From: Takifugu bimaculatus
Lineage: Eukaryota; Chordata; Actinopteri; Tetraodontiformes; Tetraodontidae
Assembly: GCA_004026145.2 (NCBI GenBank)
Contig: CP034996.1
Location: 4,689,081-4,753,080 of the forward strand
Length of the DNA: 64,000 nt
Reading direction: 5' to 3'
Position 1 is the stretch's first letter, and every line of letters begins with the position of its first letter. Below, piece after piece: positions 14,101 through 25,530 of the stretch. The notes beneath the pieces are model-generated. The model was given only the letters and a program-made list of their open reading frames with translations. It was not told the origin of the DNA and ran no database searches. The position numbers and the translations under genes are program-made.

Positions 14101-14980
14101 GGCGACACCGTTGGTCAGAACCACTCTGATGTGTCTCTGTTGCTCAGATAAGACTTTGAAGATGTCCTGGCACTTGATTGGAGTGTCCTGGATGTTCTTC
14201 TTGGAGGTTCTCTCAAGCTGTCTCACCTCATGTTGTGTGTCCACCTCCTCACTTTGTCCCTCAGTGATGTAGAGCTCAGTGTAGATCTTGTTCAGCAGGG
14301 TTCCACTTCCTGCTTCATGAGTTCCTTCAGTCACATGTTCACATCTTCTCTTCAGACTCATCTTATGACCTTCTATCACCTCCTGCAGATCACTTCCTGA
14401 ACATAAGTAAACCAATGATTTCCATCTATAATAAATCATCAACACAACTCCAAATTCATGACATCACAAATTAAATCTCATATTGAACAGTTTTACTTTG
14501 TTTGGGCTTCATTTCAGCATCTCCAGATCTGCTTCCAGATTGTGAACAAGAGGACTCTCCTGGTGGAGCTGACTGGTCCCAGTTTGATAGGATGTGCTCC
14601 CCCCTCTCACTATGAAACACATCTCTATTAGTCCTTTGATTTATAGGATGAAAGAACCTGATCAAGACTCAATATTGTTCCAGCTTTTATGACTGAATTC
14701 ATCTTTCAGTTTAAACCTGATTCTTGTTTCTAATCAACAATATTCACATTAAGTCTGTAACTATATGACTGTCTGAGGTTTAAGTGTTAAACATCTCCAA
14801 TAATAAACTCACAACCTGCTGCTGTTAATGTGACTAACAGCTGCCACACAAACACATCATCACGCTTTAGTTTTCTTACATTTCCTCTGAACTTCTGAAG
14901 TTTATTATATCATCTTTGGACCGGTCACTCTTCAGGGACACACAGCTGGGCACTGTGGACTCTGCTCTGTCCTCGTCCAT
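8135..14980 (-). CDS. NLR-A: NLRC3-like FISNA-NACHT-LRR receptor
   Basis: Predicted cytosolic NOD-like receptor of the teleost NLRC3-like family (innate immune sensing or regulation). The exons I can join in transcript order are 14880-14981, 14497-14609, 12617-14396, 11513-11689, 11229-11402, 9226-9399, 8846-9019 and 8135-8315. All have AG/GT borders and matching phase, and they give one 957-residue frame from the ATG at 14978-14980 to the TAG at 8135-8137. The first exon carries the serine-rich motif PSCVSLKSDRS typical of fish NLR N-termini. The NACHT exon follows, then five LRR exons of 174-181 bp, each holding about two repeats (LRELDLS..N type). There is no PYRIN, CARD or B30.2 domain. 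The start is inferred: the ATG lies one base inside an exon with a good acceptor, so an upstream exon is untranslated or contributes an alternative start. The gene is intact, with no stop or frameshift seen. Confidence 0.85.
9440..11030. other. Intron block conserved in all three NLR units
   Basis: This intron between two LRR exons of NLR-A recurs in NLR-B (about 30990-32420) and NLR-C (about 50890-52480). It contains several forward open frames of 70-170 codons that vary between copies. Unit B lacks about 160 bp corresponding to 9786-9945. I recognise no protein family, and conservation here can be explained by recent duplication. It may be an old transposon or simply intron. Confidence 0.5.
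12617..14396 (-). CDS. NLR-A FISNA-NACHT exon
   Basis: A 1780 bp exon running from acceptor TTCAG at 14397 to donor GTAAGT at 12611-12616. It encodes the FISNA region (motif LLNKIYTELYITEG), then the NACHT ATPase: Walker A GVAGVGKT at 14086-14109, Walker B LLFIFDGLDES at about 13863-13896, and sensor-1-like ALIWITSRPAA. Next comes the helical and winged-helix part with GFTDSQKEEYF, HIMCLIPVFCWI and FVHLSVQEFLA, all hallmark fish NLRC3-like segments. The open frame appears to stop at a TAA that is really part of the donor. Splicing gives GT|A (valine) and continues into the LRR exon. Compared with B and C it differs by scattered substitutions, for example W for C just before REL. Confidence 0.92.
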
Positions 14981-16234
14981 CCTGAGGAAACATCAGAAAT
15001 AGTGATGAGACTGTGATGAAGGTAAATAATCTGTAGAGGTTGGAGTTAAATAATCCCAATTCACTGCATTTTTATCAAACAGGAACATTTCTAATCCATT
15101 CTGGATAACAACTGAATCAATAAATCAATGATGTCTCTGTATCATTTTCATGTTTTCAGAGTTTAAGCTGCTTTTTTTAACTGTTCCCTGCAGTGAGAAA
15201 AGAACTGGCACCTTTTCCAGCCCCTCATCCTGCAGCACTGAATGTGCTCTAAAGTTCTTTCCAGAGCAAACGTCTCTGCACTTGCAGCAACATGTTGTAG
15301 TCATGGATCCGTGAGGAGAACCGGATACAGGAAACGCCCCCACTTTGATCCCAAAACCCAACTGGTGGCCAACGGTGGTCCTGCAACGACGGGGACGCTG
15401 GTCCATCGGGCCCACAACACTGGTTTTCCACAGGCCAACATGGTGAAAGGACTGTCTTCAGCTCAGCCACTAAATTATCTGGTGCTACATAAACATACTA
15501 GTCAGGACTTTTTATCTTCCCTCCTTTGTTCCCCTCTTCAATTATTTCTATGATCCAAGTCCTCAAAGATCACTGCTCTATTTAAAATAGATGAAAGGAA
15601 TGACACCCACTCCTGCATTTCTTTCACAGTGGTTCCACAACATAGAACAATAAACCACTGTGAGAAAACGTGCAACATGAACCCAAAATCCTGTTGGTGT
15701 CCTGTGATCCTGTGTGGATTTATTTAATTAATTTTAAAGTTTATTGTCTTAAATAATACCAAAATATCCAGCTGTGACCTGGACTGTTGAACAACTCTAA
15801 TAACTCTAAGAGCTTTTCACCTGTCACAAAAATGTCGCTCTTCCTGCTTTGTCTGAACAGAATACTTTCACTTTTAAAACCTAATCAGCAGCTTTATGGC
15901 GTATATATTACTACCATTAAAGCATTCTGGGAGGGTTTAAAGTTCTTTTAGGATCAGTAGCAAAGAGCAGAAAAATAAAGTAAACTTCACTTAGAAAGAA
16001 TATTCAACTATAACTAAAGCCAGACTATAAGAAAGTTAAATAAGACCTCTTCATTTATAATGTATAATGATGTTTTGTGCTAAAACTAAATATGAAGTCT
16101 TGTTGAATTTTCTTAAGCCAAGAATTCTTCAGCTCTATGCAGCTCTTCAATAGTCACAAAAATGTTTTCAAATCTTGATTTTATCTCCAAACACAACTGT
16201 CAATTCTTTTCAATAATGCTCTTCGTTTACTCAC

Positions 16235-16275
16235 CTTGTCGGTCTTCAGTCTTCCTGCTTAGTCTGAACGGAATA
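16235..16275 (-). promoter_or_regulatory. Probable 5' untranslated exon of NLR-A
   Basis: On the minus strand the sequence 'gaagaccgacaag' is followed by a perfect donor GTGAGT. The same exon end is kept in unit B (41468) and unit C (61308). It contains no ATG in the preceding bases and lies about 1.25 kb upstream of the first coding exon, so I read it as the 3' end of a leader exon. The promoter should lie just above it in coordinate. The 5' limit is not defined by the sequence. The intervening 14982-16234 is intron without a recognised gene. Confidence 0.5.
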
Positions 16276-16291
16276 CTTTTAAAAACTGGTT

Positions 16292-16639
16292 TGTTGGGTT
16301 TCCAGTTTCTGGGACCGTTGTTGCTGGTGTCTACCTGCAGGGGGCGTGGAGGAGCCGCTCATCAGCCACAGTGGCCCCGCAGACACACGCACCTGCGGTC
16401 TCTCTTCAATCTCCCGTTAGATTTAAGGACAGAACTCCCGTCTGCCAGCGGCGGAGTGTTTTCGGCCACATCGCCAAACCCTGACTTCTGTGGCTTGACT
16501 ATTTTTGAGAGTTTTCCTCGCGGACTTGTTTTGGACTCTCTCGAGGTCTCTCCGCGTCTCTGTGAACGCGGACCGAACTGTTCTGGTTCACTTTAAAATA
16601 AAGACGCTTTTCGGACACCATTCTCCGCCATTATTCAAC
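16292..16639 (+). mobile_element. Candidate solo LTR, about 350 bp
   Basis: The segment begins TGTTGGG and ends TTCAAC, and is flanked by the direct repeat CTGGTT at 16286-16291 and 16640-16645, as expected of a target-site duplication. Near its right end is 'aaaataaag', a plausible poly(A) signal followed by a short U5-like tail. It is present in units A and C and absent from unit B, which has a different sequence at this place. The ends do not form the ideal TG..CA pair, so the identity is tentative. Confidence 0.4.
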
Positions 16640-18285
16640 CTGGTTAAATAAATAAGATTTATGATGCGTCACAGATTTGAAAGACTTGTAAAAGCAGCAT
16701 ATTTCTGCAGCCCTGGAGTCCAGGAGGAGCAGCAGAGGTCAGAATGTGTCGGAGCGCGTTTAACTATTGTCTGCAGTTCCACGCGTGTCCACCTGGTGGC
16801 GGTAAAGCACCACATGATATTTCTCCTTTTTGGATCTTCTTCAGCTGCGTTGAGCTTTAAATCTTCACCTGTCGCTCCCTTTAAGCTCTAAACTTTGCGG
16901 TTCTGTGTGTAGTTTGTTGGTTTGAATATTTCTGATGAATTCTGATGACGACTGAAACTGTCAATGACCAATAGAAAGTTCGTCCATTTTTCTACTGCGT
17001 CACACATTTTCATTATTTATTGTCATTTTTGGGTCTAAACTGGACCAGTTCTGTGAGCTGTTTTGCTTTTTCTGTGGACCAGATGTTCCAGGCAGGTTCC
17101 ATCATCGGACACAGAGGGAGACAGGTCACGTGACAACAGTCAGCCTTTAGTTCTTTATTACAGGAGGATCTGGTTTATATACAGACACGTATCTGCAAAA
17201 TACTAAAAAGTCTATGAACCCAAAGTACTAAACAGTCTACATCCACGCACCCGCGTGTATTAAGTGTTTATACACACGTGTGCGCGTACGTGCACACTGT
17301 ATATTCATATAATCACTGTTAGTTTCTAAAACACCAAAGTAGAGTCACTGAGGCACGGCTTCACCTCCTTTACACCGAGGTTTCCCTGAGAAGGTGTGAT
17401 GAACTGTTGCAGGAGGAAAAGCATGGAACATGTTAATAACCGGACACAACAACACTCAGGTTTATTGTCTGACGGCATCAGTGTCTCTGGTTGCATCTGT
17501 CTGAGGAGCATTGTGAAACCAGGAGCAGTGTAAATGAGGGGGGGGGGGCAGTGAGTGGATGCTGCATTCATCAAACACACAATAGTCAGAAGAGAAGAAG
17601 GAAGAACAGAAGCCCGTGTTCCTCAGTGTTGGTGTGGAGACGCCTGTTTGGAGGAGCAGGAAGCAGGCTGGACTCTTCCAGCTGGCTTTAATGCCACTTC
17701 TCTTCTGAGAACCTCCCAGCAGCTTTCTCTCCACCATCTTTTTACGCTGAAGGTTTCTGATCATTTCAGGTCAGATGTTCTTGGACTGAGGTTAAACATG
17801 TTTGTTCTTGTGCTCGGAGCGAACCGACGATCCTCTAAAGTCAGGCATCCTAAAGGTGGATGTTTTCTGAGGCCTGGAGGCTTTAAAGTGGCGCTTTTAC
17901 CCACTTGTCCTCGTTCTGTTGGAAACTTGATCCAAAAACCTTTTCTGGAGCTTCATGTTCTGCTTTTTTGAAGGAATGAAATGGTTTCATCAGCGCTGCC
18001 GGGGGCTGAGCAGGCTTCATAAATCTGAAGCTCTGAGATCCTTTAAAGATCTCCTGGAATCAGCAGATGGGGGTTTGATCAAAAACGGTAAGAATCAGTC
18101 AAGCTATCAAATCTTGACTCAGTCCAAGCGTGAACCAGTCCATCCAGAGCTGATTATGGCTCAGCCAGGAGGAAAGCACGGCCTGGGGGGGTTCATATGG
18201 AGCAGGCCCACTCTGGCTCTATTGCTACTGAAAACAGCCCTTCAGCACAGCAGCCTGGAATACAGTTCTGGAGAACAGCTGTTCC
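16640..18285. other. Duplicated upstream block, unrecognised
   Basis: This block separates the NLR leader exon from repeat L and recurs in B (about 41680-43290). In C it is present inverted and partly deleted (61461-62480). A minus-strand poly(A) signal (AATAAA, complement of 17154-17159) lies close to an alternating purine-pyrimidine stretch at about 17250-17300. A forward segment at about 17990-18088 looks like an exon: acceptor 'tttcatcag', an open frame, then donor 'gtaagaatc'. It reads HKSEALRSFKDLLESADGG, a sequence I do not recognise. It could be a remnant of a neighbouring gene, a lncRNA exon or chance. Confidence 0.35.
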
Positions 18286-18718
18286 CAGCAGAACCTGTTT
18301 AAAACGGGACCAGTAAAGATGCCCGGCGTGACCACGACCACGGGGAGAGGGGGGGGGGGGGGGGGGGGCAGAGACAGGCGGTAACGCCGCTGCCCCCCGA
18401 TTCACCTGGAAACAACAAAAACCCCAGCAGCTTGGACCCAATATGGCAGCGTGTTCCTCAGAAACGCTCCTCAAACTCTCCCCACAGCTTCATTGCTAAA
18501 CAGGATTTGGGTTTTTTTGTCCGTGCTAAATGGAAAGTGTTTGTCCTTTGGTGGTCCAACAGGACCACGATTTGGATGGATGGAAGATTTGATGTTATTG
18601 AGAATAAAAACAGCTGAAAATGGAAGCAGAGATGTTTCAGAGCACCAGAGTTCAGAAAGAGTTTCGAATCAAACACCGCCTGTTGGGAATGATGAATGGA
18701 TGAATTTTTATCTAATTT
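18286..18718 (+). repeat. Unit-edge repeat L, copy 2
   Basis: Near-identical to 1-435, with a longer G-run at about 18350-18368. It is followed directly by the hAT relic, as is copy 5 at the right end of the window. Confidence 0.85.
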
Positions 18719-18734
18719 AGACTAATTTAGACTA

Positions 18735-21100
18735 ATTTTAACATCCTTTATGCCAGTTCCATAGAGCGTGCGCGCACACACACACTAGCAAAGATGATAT
18801 CCAAACAGCCAAATAAATGGGAGTCAAAAGAAATCATTTAAAGCTCATATGTCAGAGTCAAGGTCGAGGGTTTTCTATGGCCCCCGGGATGATATTGATT
18901 TATTTTTAGAACCGGCCCACAGGCCACAGATGTTTTACACAGGCCAATACTACATTTCCCACAATGCAACGGTGACAGTCTGAGCGGGAGGTGGCTTCAT
19001 TTCATTATTTATCAGTAGTCATTAGCATAACAGCAAAAGTTAACTTTCAGATACCCATAAAATGGCGAAACGGAAGGTGGACACTGAGAACCGGGGGTTC
19101 AAACAAGGTGGGAGTGGGAGTAGATGTTCACGGAGGCAGCTGGGAAACCTGGGTGTCTTCTGAGTGGAGAAAGGGTGGCGGTAATGAAAGAATATCATCT
19201 GAGACGGCATCATGAAGCTAAACACGCGGACAAAGACAAGAATATGGACATGGAACAAAAGCTACAGAAGGTTGAGGAATTAAAACCAGGCCTCAAATCT
19301 GGACAGGCTCTGTTCAGAAAAGCCAAATCTCAAAGCGAGGCTGCTGTCAAGGCCAGTTTGATTCTGGCAGAAGAGATCGCTCAATCAGCCCGGCCATTTC
19401 CAGAGGGGGATTCCATCAAACACTGCATGCTTAAAGTTTGTGAGCAAGTTTGCCCAGACAAAAGGCAACTCTTTAGAAACGGGAGCCTGAGCAGAAACAC
19501 CATTGTTGTCCCTCAATCTAAAAGAGCAGCTGGAGAAAAAGGGGAAAGATTTCATGGCATCTTCCCTGGCTGTGGATGAGAGCAGCGACATTAGAGGGGA
19601 CTCCAGCCTCAACGTGACAGAGGAGTTCCTGGCGTTACGTCCTGTGCACGGCACAACCACAGGACAGGATTTGTATGAAGAGGTGTCAAGATGTGGAAAT
19701 GAGATGGAGCTGCCTCGGGAAAAACTGGTGGGCTGGACAACAGACGGAGCAGCTGCCATGTGTGGACACAGGAGTGGACTGGTGGCCAAGATACGGGAGA
19801 AGATGCAGGAGGAAAACGTTACGGCTGAACTGACAGCTCATCATTGCATCATACACCTGGAATCGTTGTGTGCTGAAGCCCTGAACATGGAACATGGAAT
19901 GTTCACCATCACGCACGCAGGGAACTTTATCAGAGCCAAAGGTTTAATTCAGCGCCAGTTCAAGGCGTTTCTGAGCCAGTTGCAAACGCAGCGTGGTGAT
20001 TTGCCCCATCACACTGAGGTGCGATGGCTAAGCCAGGGAAAGGTGCTGCAAAGATGTTTCCAGCTTCCTGAGGAGATCGGATGTTCTTGGACAGCAAAGG
20101 GAAAGACACAACCCAACTCCCAGACCAAAGGTTCTTGTGTGAAACGGCTTTTCTGTGGGACATTCCGAGTCATCTGAATGCAATGAAGCTGCAGCTGCAG
20201 GGTCGGGGTGGTGTCCCCTCTGATATGTACAGTACAGTGAAGGCCTTTAGAACCAAACGCACTCTGTGGGAGGCACAGATGCACAAAGGAAACTTGAGCC
20301 ACTTTCCCAGCTGCCAGACCCTGGAAGAGAAGCTCTCTACCAGCGTGTTCCCGAGCACAGTTTGCTGATTAAATGAGTGTTCTGGCCGCTGACTTCCCAC
20401 GCCGAGTCACTGACTTAAAAGCACCAAAAAGCAGGTTTGAACTGCTCAGCCGTCCGTTTGAGGTTGAGGTGGAAAGCTCAGCACCAAAGCTCCAAATGGA
20501 GGTGATTGAGCTCCAATGCAGTGATGCCCTGAAGGCAACACATGGGGCAGTGGGTGCTGCGGAGTTTGCCCGTTTCCTCCCCGACACACATCCAGGCTGC
20601 TCCAACGTTGCCTGTGTTGGGCAGCACAGACCTGCGGGAACAACTGCTTTCTTTGATGAAGCTGAACAAAACATCACACAGAAGTGGACTTCCTGCTGAA
20701 CACCTTCACTCAGTTGTGAGGAGTTCCTCAGCTCAGAGCCGGACCCCCAACATTGATGAACTCGTCCAAAAGATGAGACACCACCAAGTATCAGCCTCAA
20801 ACTAGTGAACATTAAGGTGCAATAACACATTTACAATTATTACTCAGCTCAAGTTTAAAAGGTAAAGGTAAATTTAGCCCACTTTTGCTAAATGAGAAAA
20901 TCTACTGATGGTGCCTTGAATAATACCGCTTCATTCATTTAATGTTCATGTTACGGGGATTTTTATAGAAAGCAAATTTGTCTTTTGTGCCTCTTGAAAA
21001 TTAAAAATGACTGACAGAGCCATAAGAAACTATTGCTTTATTTATCTGATCATATTGTAAAATATTTGTTAGGTTTTCAGTTGGTTCAATTTGGTTCACT
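18735..21100 (+). mobile_element. Decayed GTF2IRD2-like hAT transposon (copy 1)
   Basis: The coding remains start at ATG 19062 (MAKRKVDTENRGFK) and run to about 20804. The order matches the hAT transposase fused in GTF2IRD2-like genes. First is a BED-type zinc finger, damaged because the second cysteine of CLLCGE reads serine. Then come LAVDESSDI and GWTTDGAAAMCG carrying catalytic aspartates, the HTEVRWLSQGKVL motif, and a C-terminal dimerisation part (LNKTSHRS, TPNIDELVQKM). At least four frameshifts break it (near 19110, 19490, 20085 and 20370-20600), and a short in-frame deletion follows VDESSDI. It is not a functional transposase. A second copy starts at 62925 at the same junction with repeat L, so insertion preceded the unit duplication. 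Confidence 0.8.
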
Positions 21101-21592
21101 AGACCAGGGGTCACCAACACGTTGCCCGCGGGCACTCGGTCGCCCATCAGAACCACATGAGTCGCCCACCGGCCTGTTCTAAAAATAGCTCAAATAGCAC
21201 CACTGACCAATGAGCTGCATCTAATTTATTTTGTTTGCTATTCTTGTTTAAATCACACTGACACATAAACTGGAAATAACAATATATTAAAAAAAAACTT
21301 TAAAAAATGCTTAATATAAATGAACTATGACCTAGTATAGTTCAAAGGTCAGTATGATGCGCATGACCAAAACGTAGCGTCTACGCAGATCGCTACGACC
21401 AAACAGCCGAGCGGGCGCAGCCAGAACGAGGAGATGACTGACCCATAAAAAGATGGCAGAAAAAAGAAAGAAGACACATCATTTTCACCACGAGAGTTTC
21501 TTTCTCCACAAGAGAAGAACTTCTCACACTCCTGCCCCTAAAGACAACTACGAGGTGAGTTGGCATATATAACGAGGGGAGTTGACCGACTA

Positions 21593-23432
21593 CAGACGGG
21601 GCTCCCGCTGTGAGCGGCCCACTACAGACGGGGCTACCGCTGTGAGCAGCCGACTACAGACGGGGCTGCCGCTGTGAGCGGCCCACTACAGACGGGGCTC
21701 CCGCTATGAGCGGCCCACTACAGACGGGGCTCCCGCTGTGAGCGGCCCACTACAGACGGGGCTCCCGCTATAAGCGGCCGACTACAGACGGGGCTCCCGC
21801 TGTGAGCGGCCGACTACAGACGGGGCTCCCGCTATGAGCGGCCCACTACAGACGGGGCTCCCGCTATGAGCGGCCCACTACAGACGGGGCTCCCGCTATG
21901 AGCGGCCCACTACAGACGGGGCTATGAGCAGCCCACTACAGACGGGGCTCCCGCTATGAGTGGCCCACTACAGACGGGGCTCCAGCTGTGAGCGGCCCAC
22001 TACAGACGGGCTCCCGCTGTGAGCGGCCCACTACAGACGGGCTCCCGCTGTGAGCGGCCCACTACAGACGGGCTCCCGCTGTGAGCGGCCGACTACAGAC
22101 GGGGCTCCCGCTGTGAGCGGCCCACTACAGACGGGGCTCCCGCTATGAGCGGCCCACTACAGACAGGGCTCCCGCTATGAGCGGCCCACTACAGACGGCG
22201 CTCCCGCTATGAGCGGCCCACTACAGACGGGCTCCCGCTATGAGCGGCCCACTACAGACGGGGCTCCCGCTATGAGCGGCCCACTACAGACGGGCTCCCG
22301 CTATGAGCGGCCCACTACAGACGGGCTCCCGCTATGAGCGGCCCACTACAGACGGGGCTATGAGCGGCCCACTACAGACAGGGCTATGAGCGGCCCACTA
22401 CAGACGGGCTCCCGCTATGAGCGGCCCACTACAGACGGGGCTCCCGCTATGAGCGGCCCACTACAGACGGGGCTATGAGCGGCCCACTACAGACGGGGCT
22501 CCCGCTATGAGCGGCCCACTACAGACGGGGCTCCCGCTATGAGCGGCCCACTACAGACGGGGCTATGAGCAGCCCACTACAGACGGGGCTCCCGCTATGA
22601 GTGGCCCACTACAGACGGGGCTCCAGCTGTGAGCGGCCCACTACAGACGGGGCTCCAGCTGTGAGCGGCCCACTACAGACGGGCTCCCGCTGTGAGCGGC
22701 CCACTACAGACGGGGCTCCAGCTGTGAGCGGCCCACTACAGACGGGCTCCCGCTGTGAGCGGCCCACTACAGACGGGGCTCCCGCTGTGAGCGGCCCACT
22801 ACAGACGGGGCTCCCGCTATGAGCGGCCCACTACAGACGGGCTCCCGCTGTGAGCGGCCGACTACAGACGGGGCTCCCGCTGTGAGCGGCCCACTACAGA
22901 CGGGGCTCCCGCTATGAGCGGCCCACTACAGACAGGGCTCCCGCTATGAGCGGCCCACTACAGACGGCGCTCCCGCTATGAGCGGCCCACTACAGACGGG
23001 CTCCCGCTATGAGCGGCCCACTACAGACGGGGCTCCCGCTATGAGCGGCCCACTACAGACGGGGCTCCCGCTATGAGCGGCCCACTACAGACGGGCTCCC
23101 GCTATGAGCGGCCCACTACAGACGGGGCTATGAGCGGCCCACTACAGACAGGGCTATGAGCGGCCCACTACAGACGGGCTCCCGCTATGAGCGGCCCACT
23201 ACAGACGGGGCTCCCGCTATGAGCGGCCCACTACAGACGGGGCTATGAGCGGCCCACTACAGACGGGGCTCCCGCTATGAGCGGCCCACTACAGACGGGG
23301 CTCCCGCTATGAGCGGCCCACTACAGACGGGGCTCCCGCTATGAGTGGCCCACTACAGACGGGGCTCCAGCTATGAGCGGCCCACTACAGACGGGGCTCC
23401 CGCTATGAGCGGCCCACTACAGACGGGGCTCC
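21593..23432. repeat. 1.8 kb minisatellite of about 31-32 bp units
   Basis: Tandem copies of a 32 bp unit reading ggcccactacagacggggct then cccgctatgagc, with 31 bp variants (one G fewer) and a short roughly 26 bp form that lacks cccgct. There are close to 58 copies. Variant positions recur as blocks: the marker pair 'acagacaggg'/'cagacggcgc' appears at about 22161 and again 769 bp later, showing higher-order duplication. The array sits inside the coding part of a hAT relic. An open frame at 22601-22822 is a by-product. There are no unique spacers, so it is not a CRISPR array. Confidence 0.95.
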
Positions 23433-23701
23433 TGTCTGTAGGCCTCATGTGCCAGAGTGATGGGCTTTGAGCACGTGATGACTCCTGTGGTGAAGATCAT
23501 CAACAGCATCCGCTCCAGAGCCAAACAGCTCAGAACATTCAAGGTTCTGTTGGAGGAGCTGCCAGCTGAATATGGTGACCTGCTCCTACACACAGAAATC
23601 CGATGGCTCAGCAGGGGACGGATTTTGCTTCCTTTTTTGTCCTTTTTGAGTGAAATAAAAGAGTTCATGCAGTCCAGAGGGGAAGACGCCGCGCTGCTGG
23701 A

Positions 23702-25530
23702 TTGATTGATTGATTGAGTACTTTATTGATCCCTTTAGGGGGTGTCCATCAGGGAAATTAGCATCTCCAAAAAAACATACAGCACTGTACAAAATTACCC
23801 ACCACCATTACACACCATTAAACCTATTAAAGATAATAAAAATAGAATAAAATAAGAAATAAAATAGAATAAATTAAAAATAGAATATAAATAAAAAATA
23901 TAAAACTATAAAAATGTAAATAAATGAATAGATGGATGAATGAGCTGAATGAATGGATGTCCCAGTATTATGTTATTGCAGTGTTGTTCCAGTCCTTCTG
24001 TTGGCCCTCCTCCCCCCCAGTGAGGAGTTGAACAGCCTGATGGCTCGGGGGATGAATGAGTTCCCCAGTCTGTTGGTCCTGAACTTGGGGAGGCGCAGCC
24101 TCTGGCTGATCAGGCTTCTCTGGCTGTGGATGACAGTGTGCAGAGGGTGGCGGACATTGTCCATGATGCTCCGCAGTTTGTCAATAGTTCTCCTCTCTGC
24201 CACTGTCGCCAGAGGTTTCAGCTTCATCCCCACCACCGAGCTGGCCCGCCTGATCAGCTTCTCCAGCCTGGAGAGCTCCGCTTTTGTCACACTCCCCCCC
24301 CAGCACACCACAGCGTAGGACAGGATGCTGGCGACCACAGACTGGTAGAACATCCAGAGGAGTTTCCTGCAGATGTTGAAGGATCTGAGTCTCCTCAGGA
24401 AGTACATCCTGCTCTGGGTCTTCTTGTACAGCTGCCTCGTGTTGCTTGTCCAGTCCAGCCTGTTGTCCAGCCACAGCCCAAGATATTTGTAGGTCTGCAC
24501 GCCCTCCACCTCCTCCGTTCCTATCTGAACTGGTCTAGGTCTCGGTCGGTCCCTCCCAAAGTCAGTGACCAGTTCTTTAGTTTTGGAGGTGTTGAGCTGC
24601 AGGCTGTTGTTGTGGCACCAGGCAACAAAGTCCCTCACCAGGCACCGGTACTCCTCCTCTTGGTCGTCTCTGATACATCCAACGATGGCTGTGTCATCTG
24701 CGAACTTCTGAATGTGACAAATTTCAGAGTTGTAACAGAAGTCCGAGGTGTACAGAGTGAAGAGGATGGGGGACAGCACAGTCCCCTGTGGAGCCCCGAT
24801 GCTGCTGACCACAGTGTCAGACGTGATGTCCTTCATCCTGACGAACTGCAGCCTGTCGGTGAGGTAGCTGGAGATCCAAGCAACCAGGCAGGGGTCCACT
24901 CGCATCTGTAGAAGCTTGTCCTGTAGGACAAGGGGCTGGATCGTGTTGAAGGCACTCGAGAAATCCAAAAAGAGGATTCTCGCTGTGCCACTCCCCTTGT
25001 CCAGATGCGAGTGGACTCGGTGCAGCAGGTAGATGATGGCGTCCTCTACACCGACCTTGTCCCGGTAGGCGAACTGTAAGGAGTCCTCAGCGTGCTGCAC
25101 CTGGGGCCTGAGGAGGTTGAGGAAGAGCCGCTCCAGAGTCTTCATCAGATGTGAGGTGAGTGCCACCGGCCGGAAGTCGTTCAGCTCACTCGGTCTGTTC
25201 TTCTTGGGGACTGGAATGATGCAGGACGTCTTCCATAAGGTGGGCACTTTCCCCAGCTCCAGGCTGAGGTTGAAGACCCGTTGTAGCGGCTCCCCGAGTT
25301 CAGCAGCGCAGGTCTTGAGGAGCCGGGGACAGACTCTATCCGGTCCAGCTGCTTTTCGGGGCCGGAGCTTCCTCAGTTCTCCCCTCACCTGGTCAGCCGT
25401 GAAGCAGGGAGGATGTGGGGATGGTGAGAGCAGGGGGATGGGGGTGGTAGAAGGTGGAAGGGTGGGAGGAGGGAGGTCAGTAGAGGGAGGGGAGGTGGAG
25501 GAGGGAGGAGGGAGGAGGGGTTGGGGGAAG
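23702..25530 (-). mobile_element. 5'-truncated LINE with open reverse transcriptase (L2/CR1/Rex1-like)
   Basis: Non-LTR retrotransposon on the minus strand. The 3' end is a (TTGA)n-type tail at 23702-23717 and the body runs to about 25530. The reverse transcriptase frame is open for more than 500 codons down to the stop at 23973. It contains the linker KAAGPDRVCPRLLKTCA, FRPVALTSHLMKTLERL, LDFSSAFNTI, the PQGTVLSPILF turn, the catalytic FADDTA box (about 24692-24705) and TKELV. The endonuclease domain is missing, so this is a 5'-truncated copy. The intact reverse transcriptase suggests a young insertion. It sits inside the hAT relic: GCTGGA before it and GGACAC after it rejoin to a continuous hAT reading. 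Confidence 0.88.

Noticed and set aside
12549..14272. Forward open frames opposite the NACHT exon
   Set aside because: Antisense shadows of the strongly supported minus-strand exon.
15125..15553. Overlapping open frames on both strands around 15.1-15.5 kb, repeated in B and C
   Set aside because: Conservation is explained by recent duplication. No family is recognised, and the segment lies between the leader exon and the first coding exon.
22601..22822. Open frame of repeated RCERPTTDGAP-type peptides
   Set aside because: Reading through the minisatellite. Unit lengths of 31 and 32 bp break the frame on either side.
21593..23432. CRISPR-like regular array
   Set aside because: The units are contiguous with no unique spacers, and the host is a vertebrate. 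It is a minisatellite.
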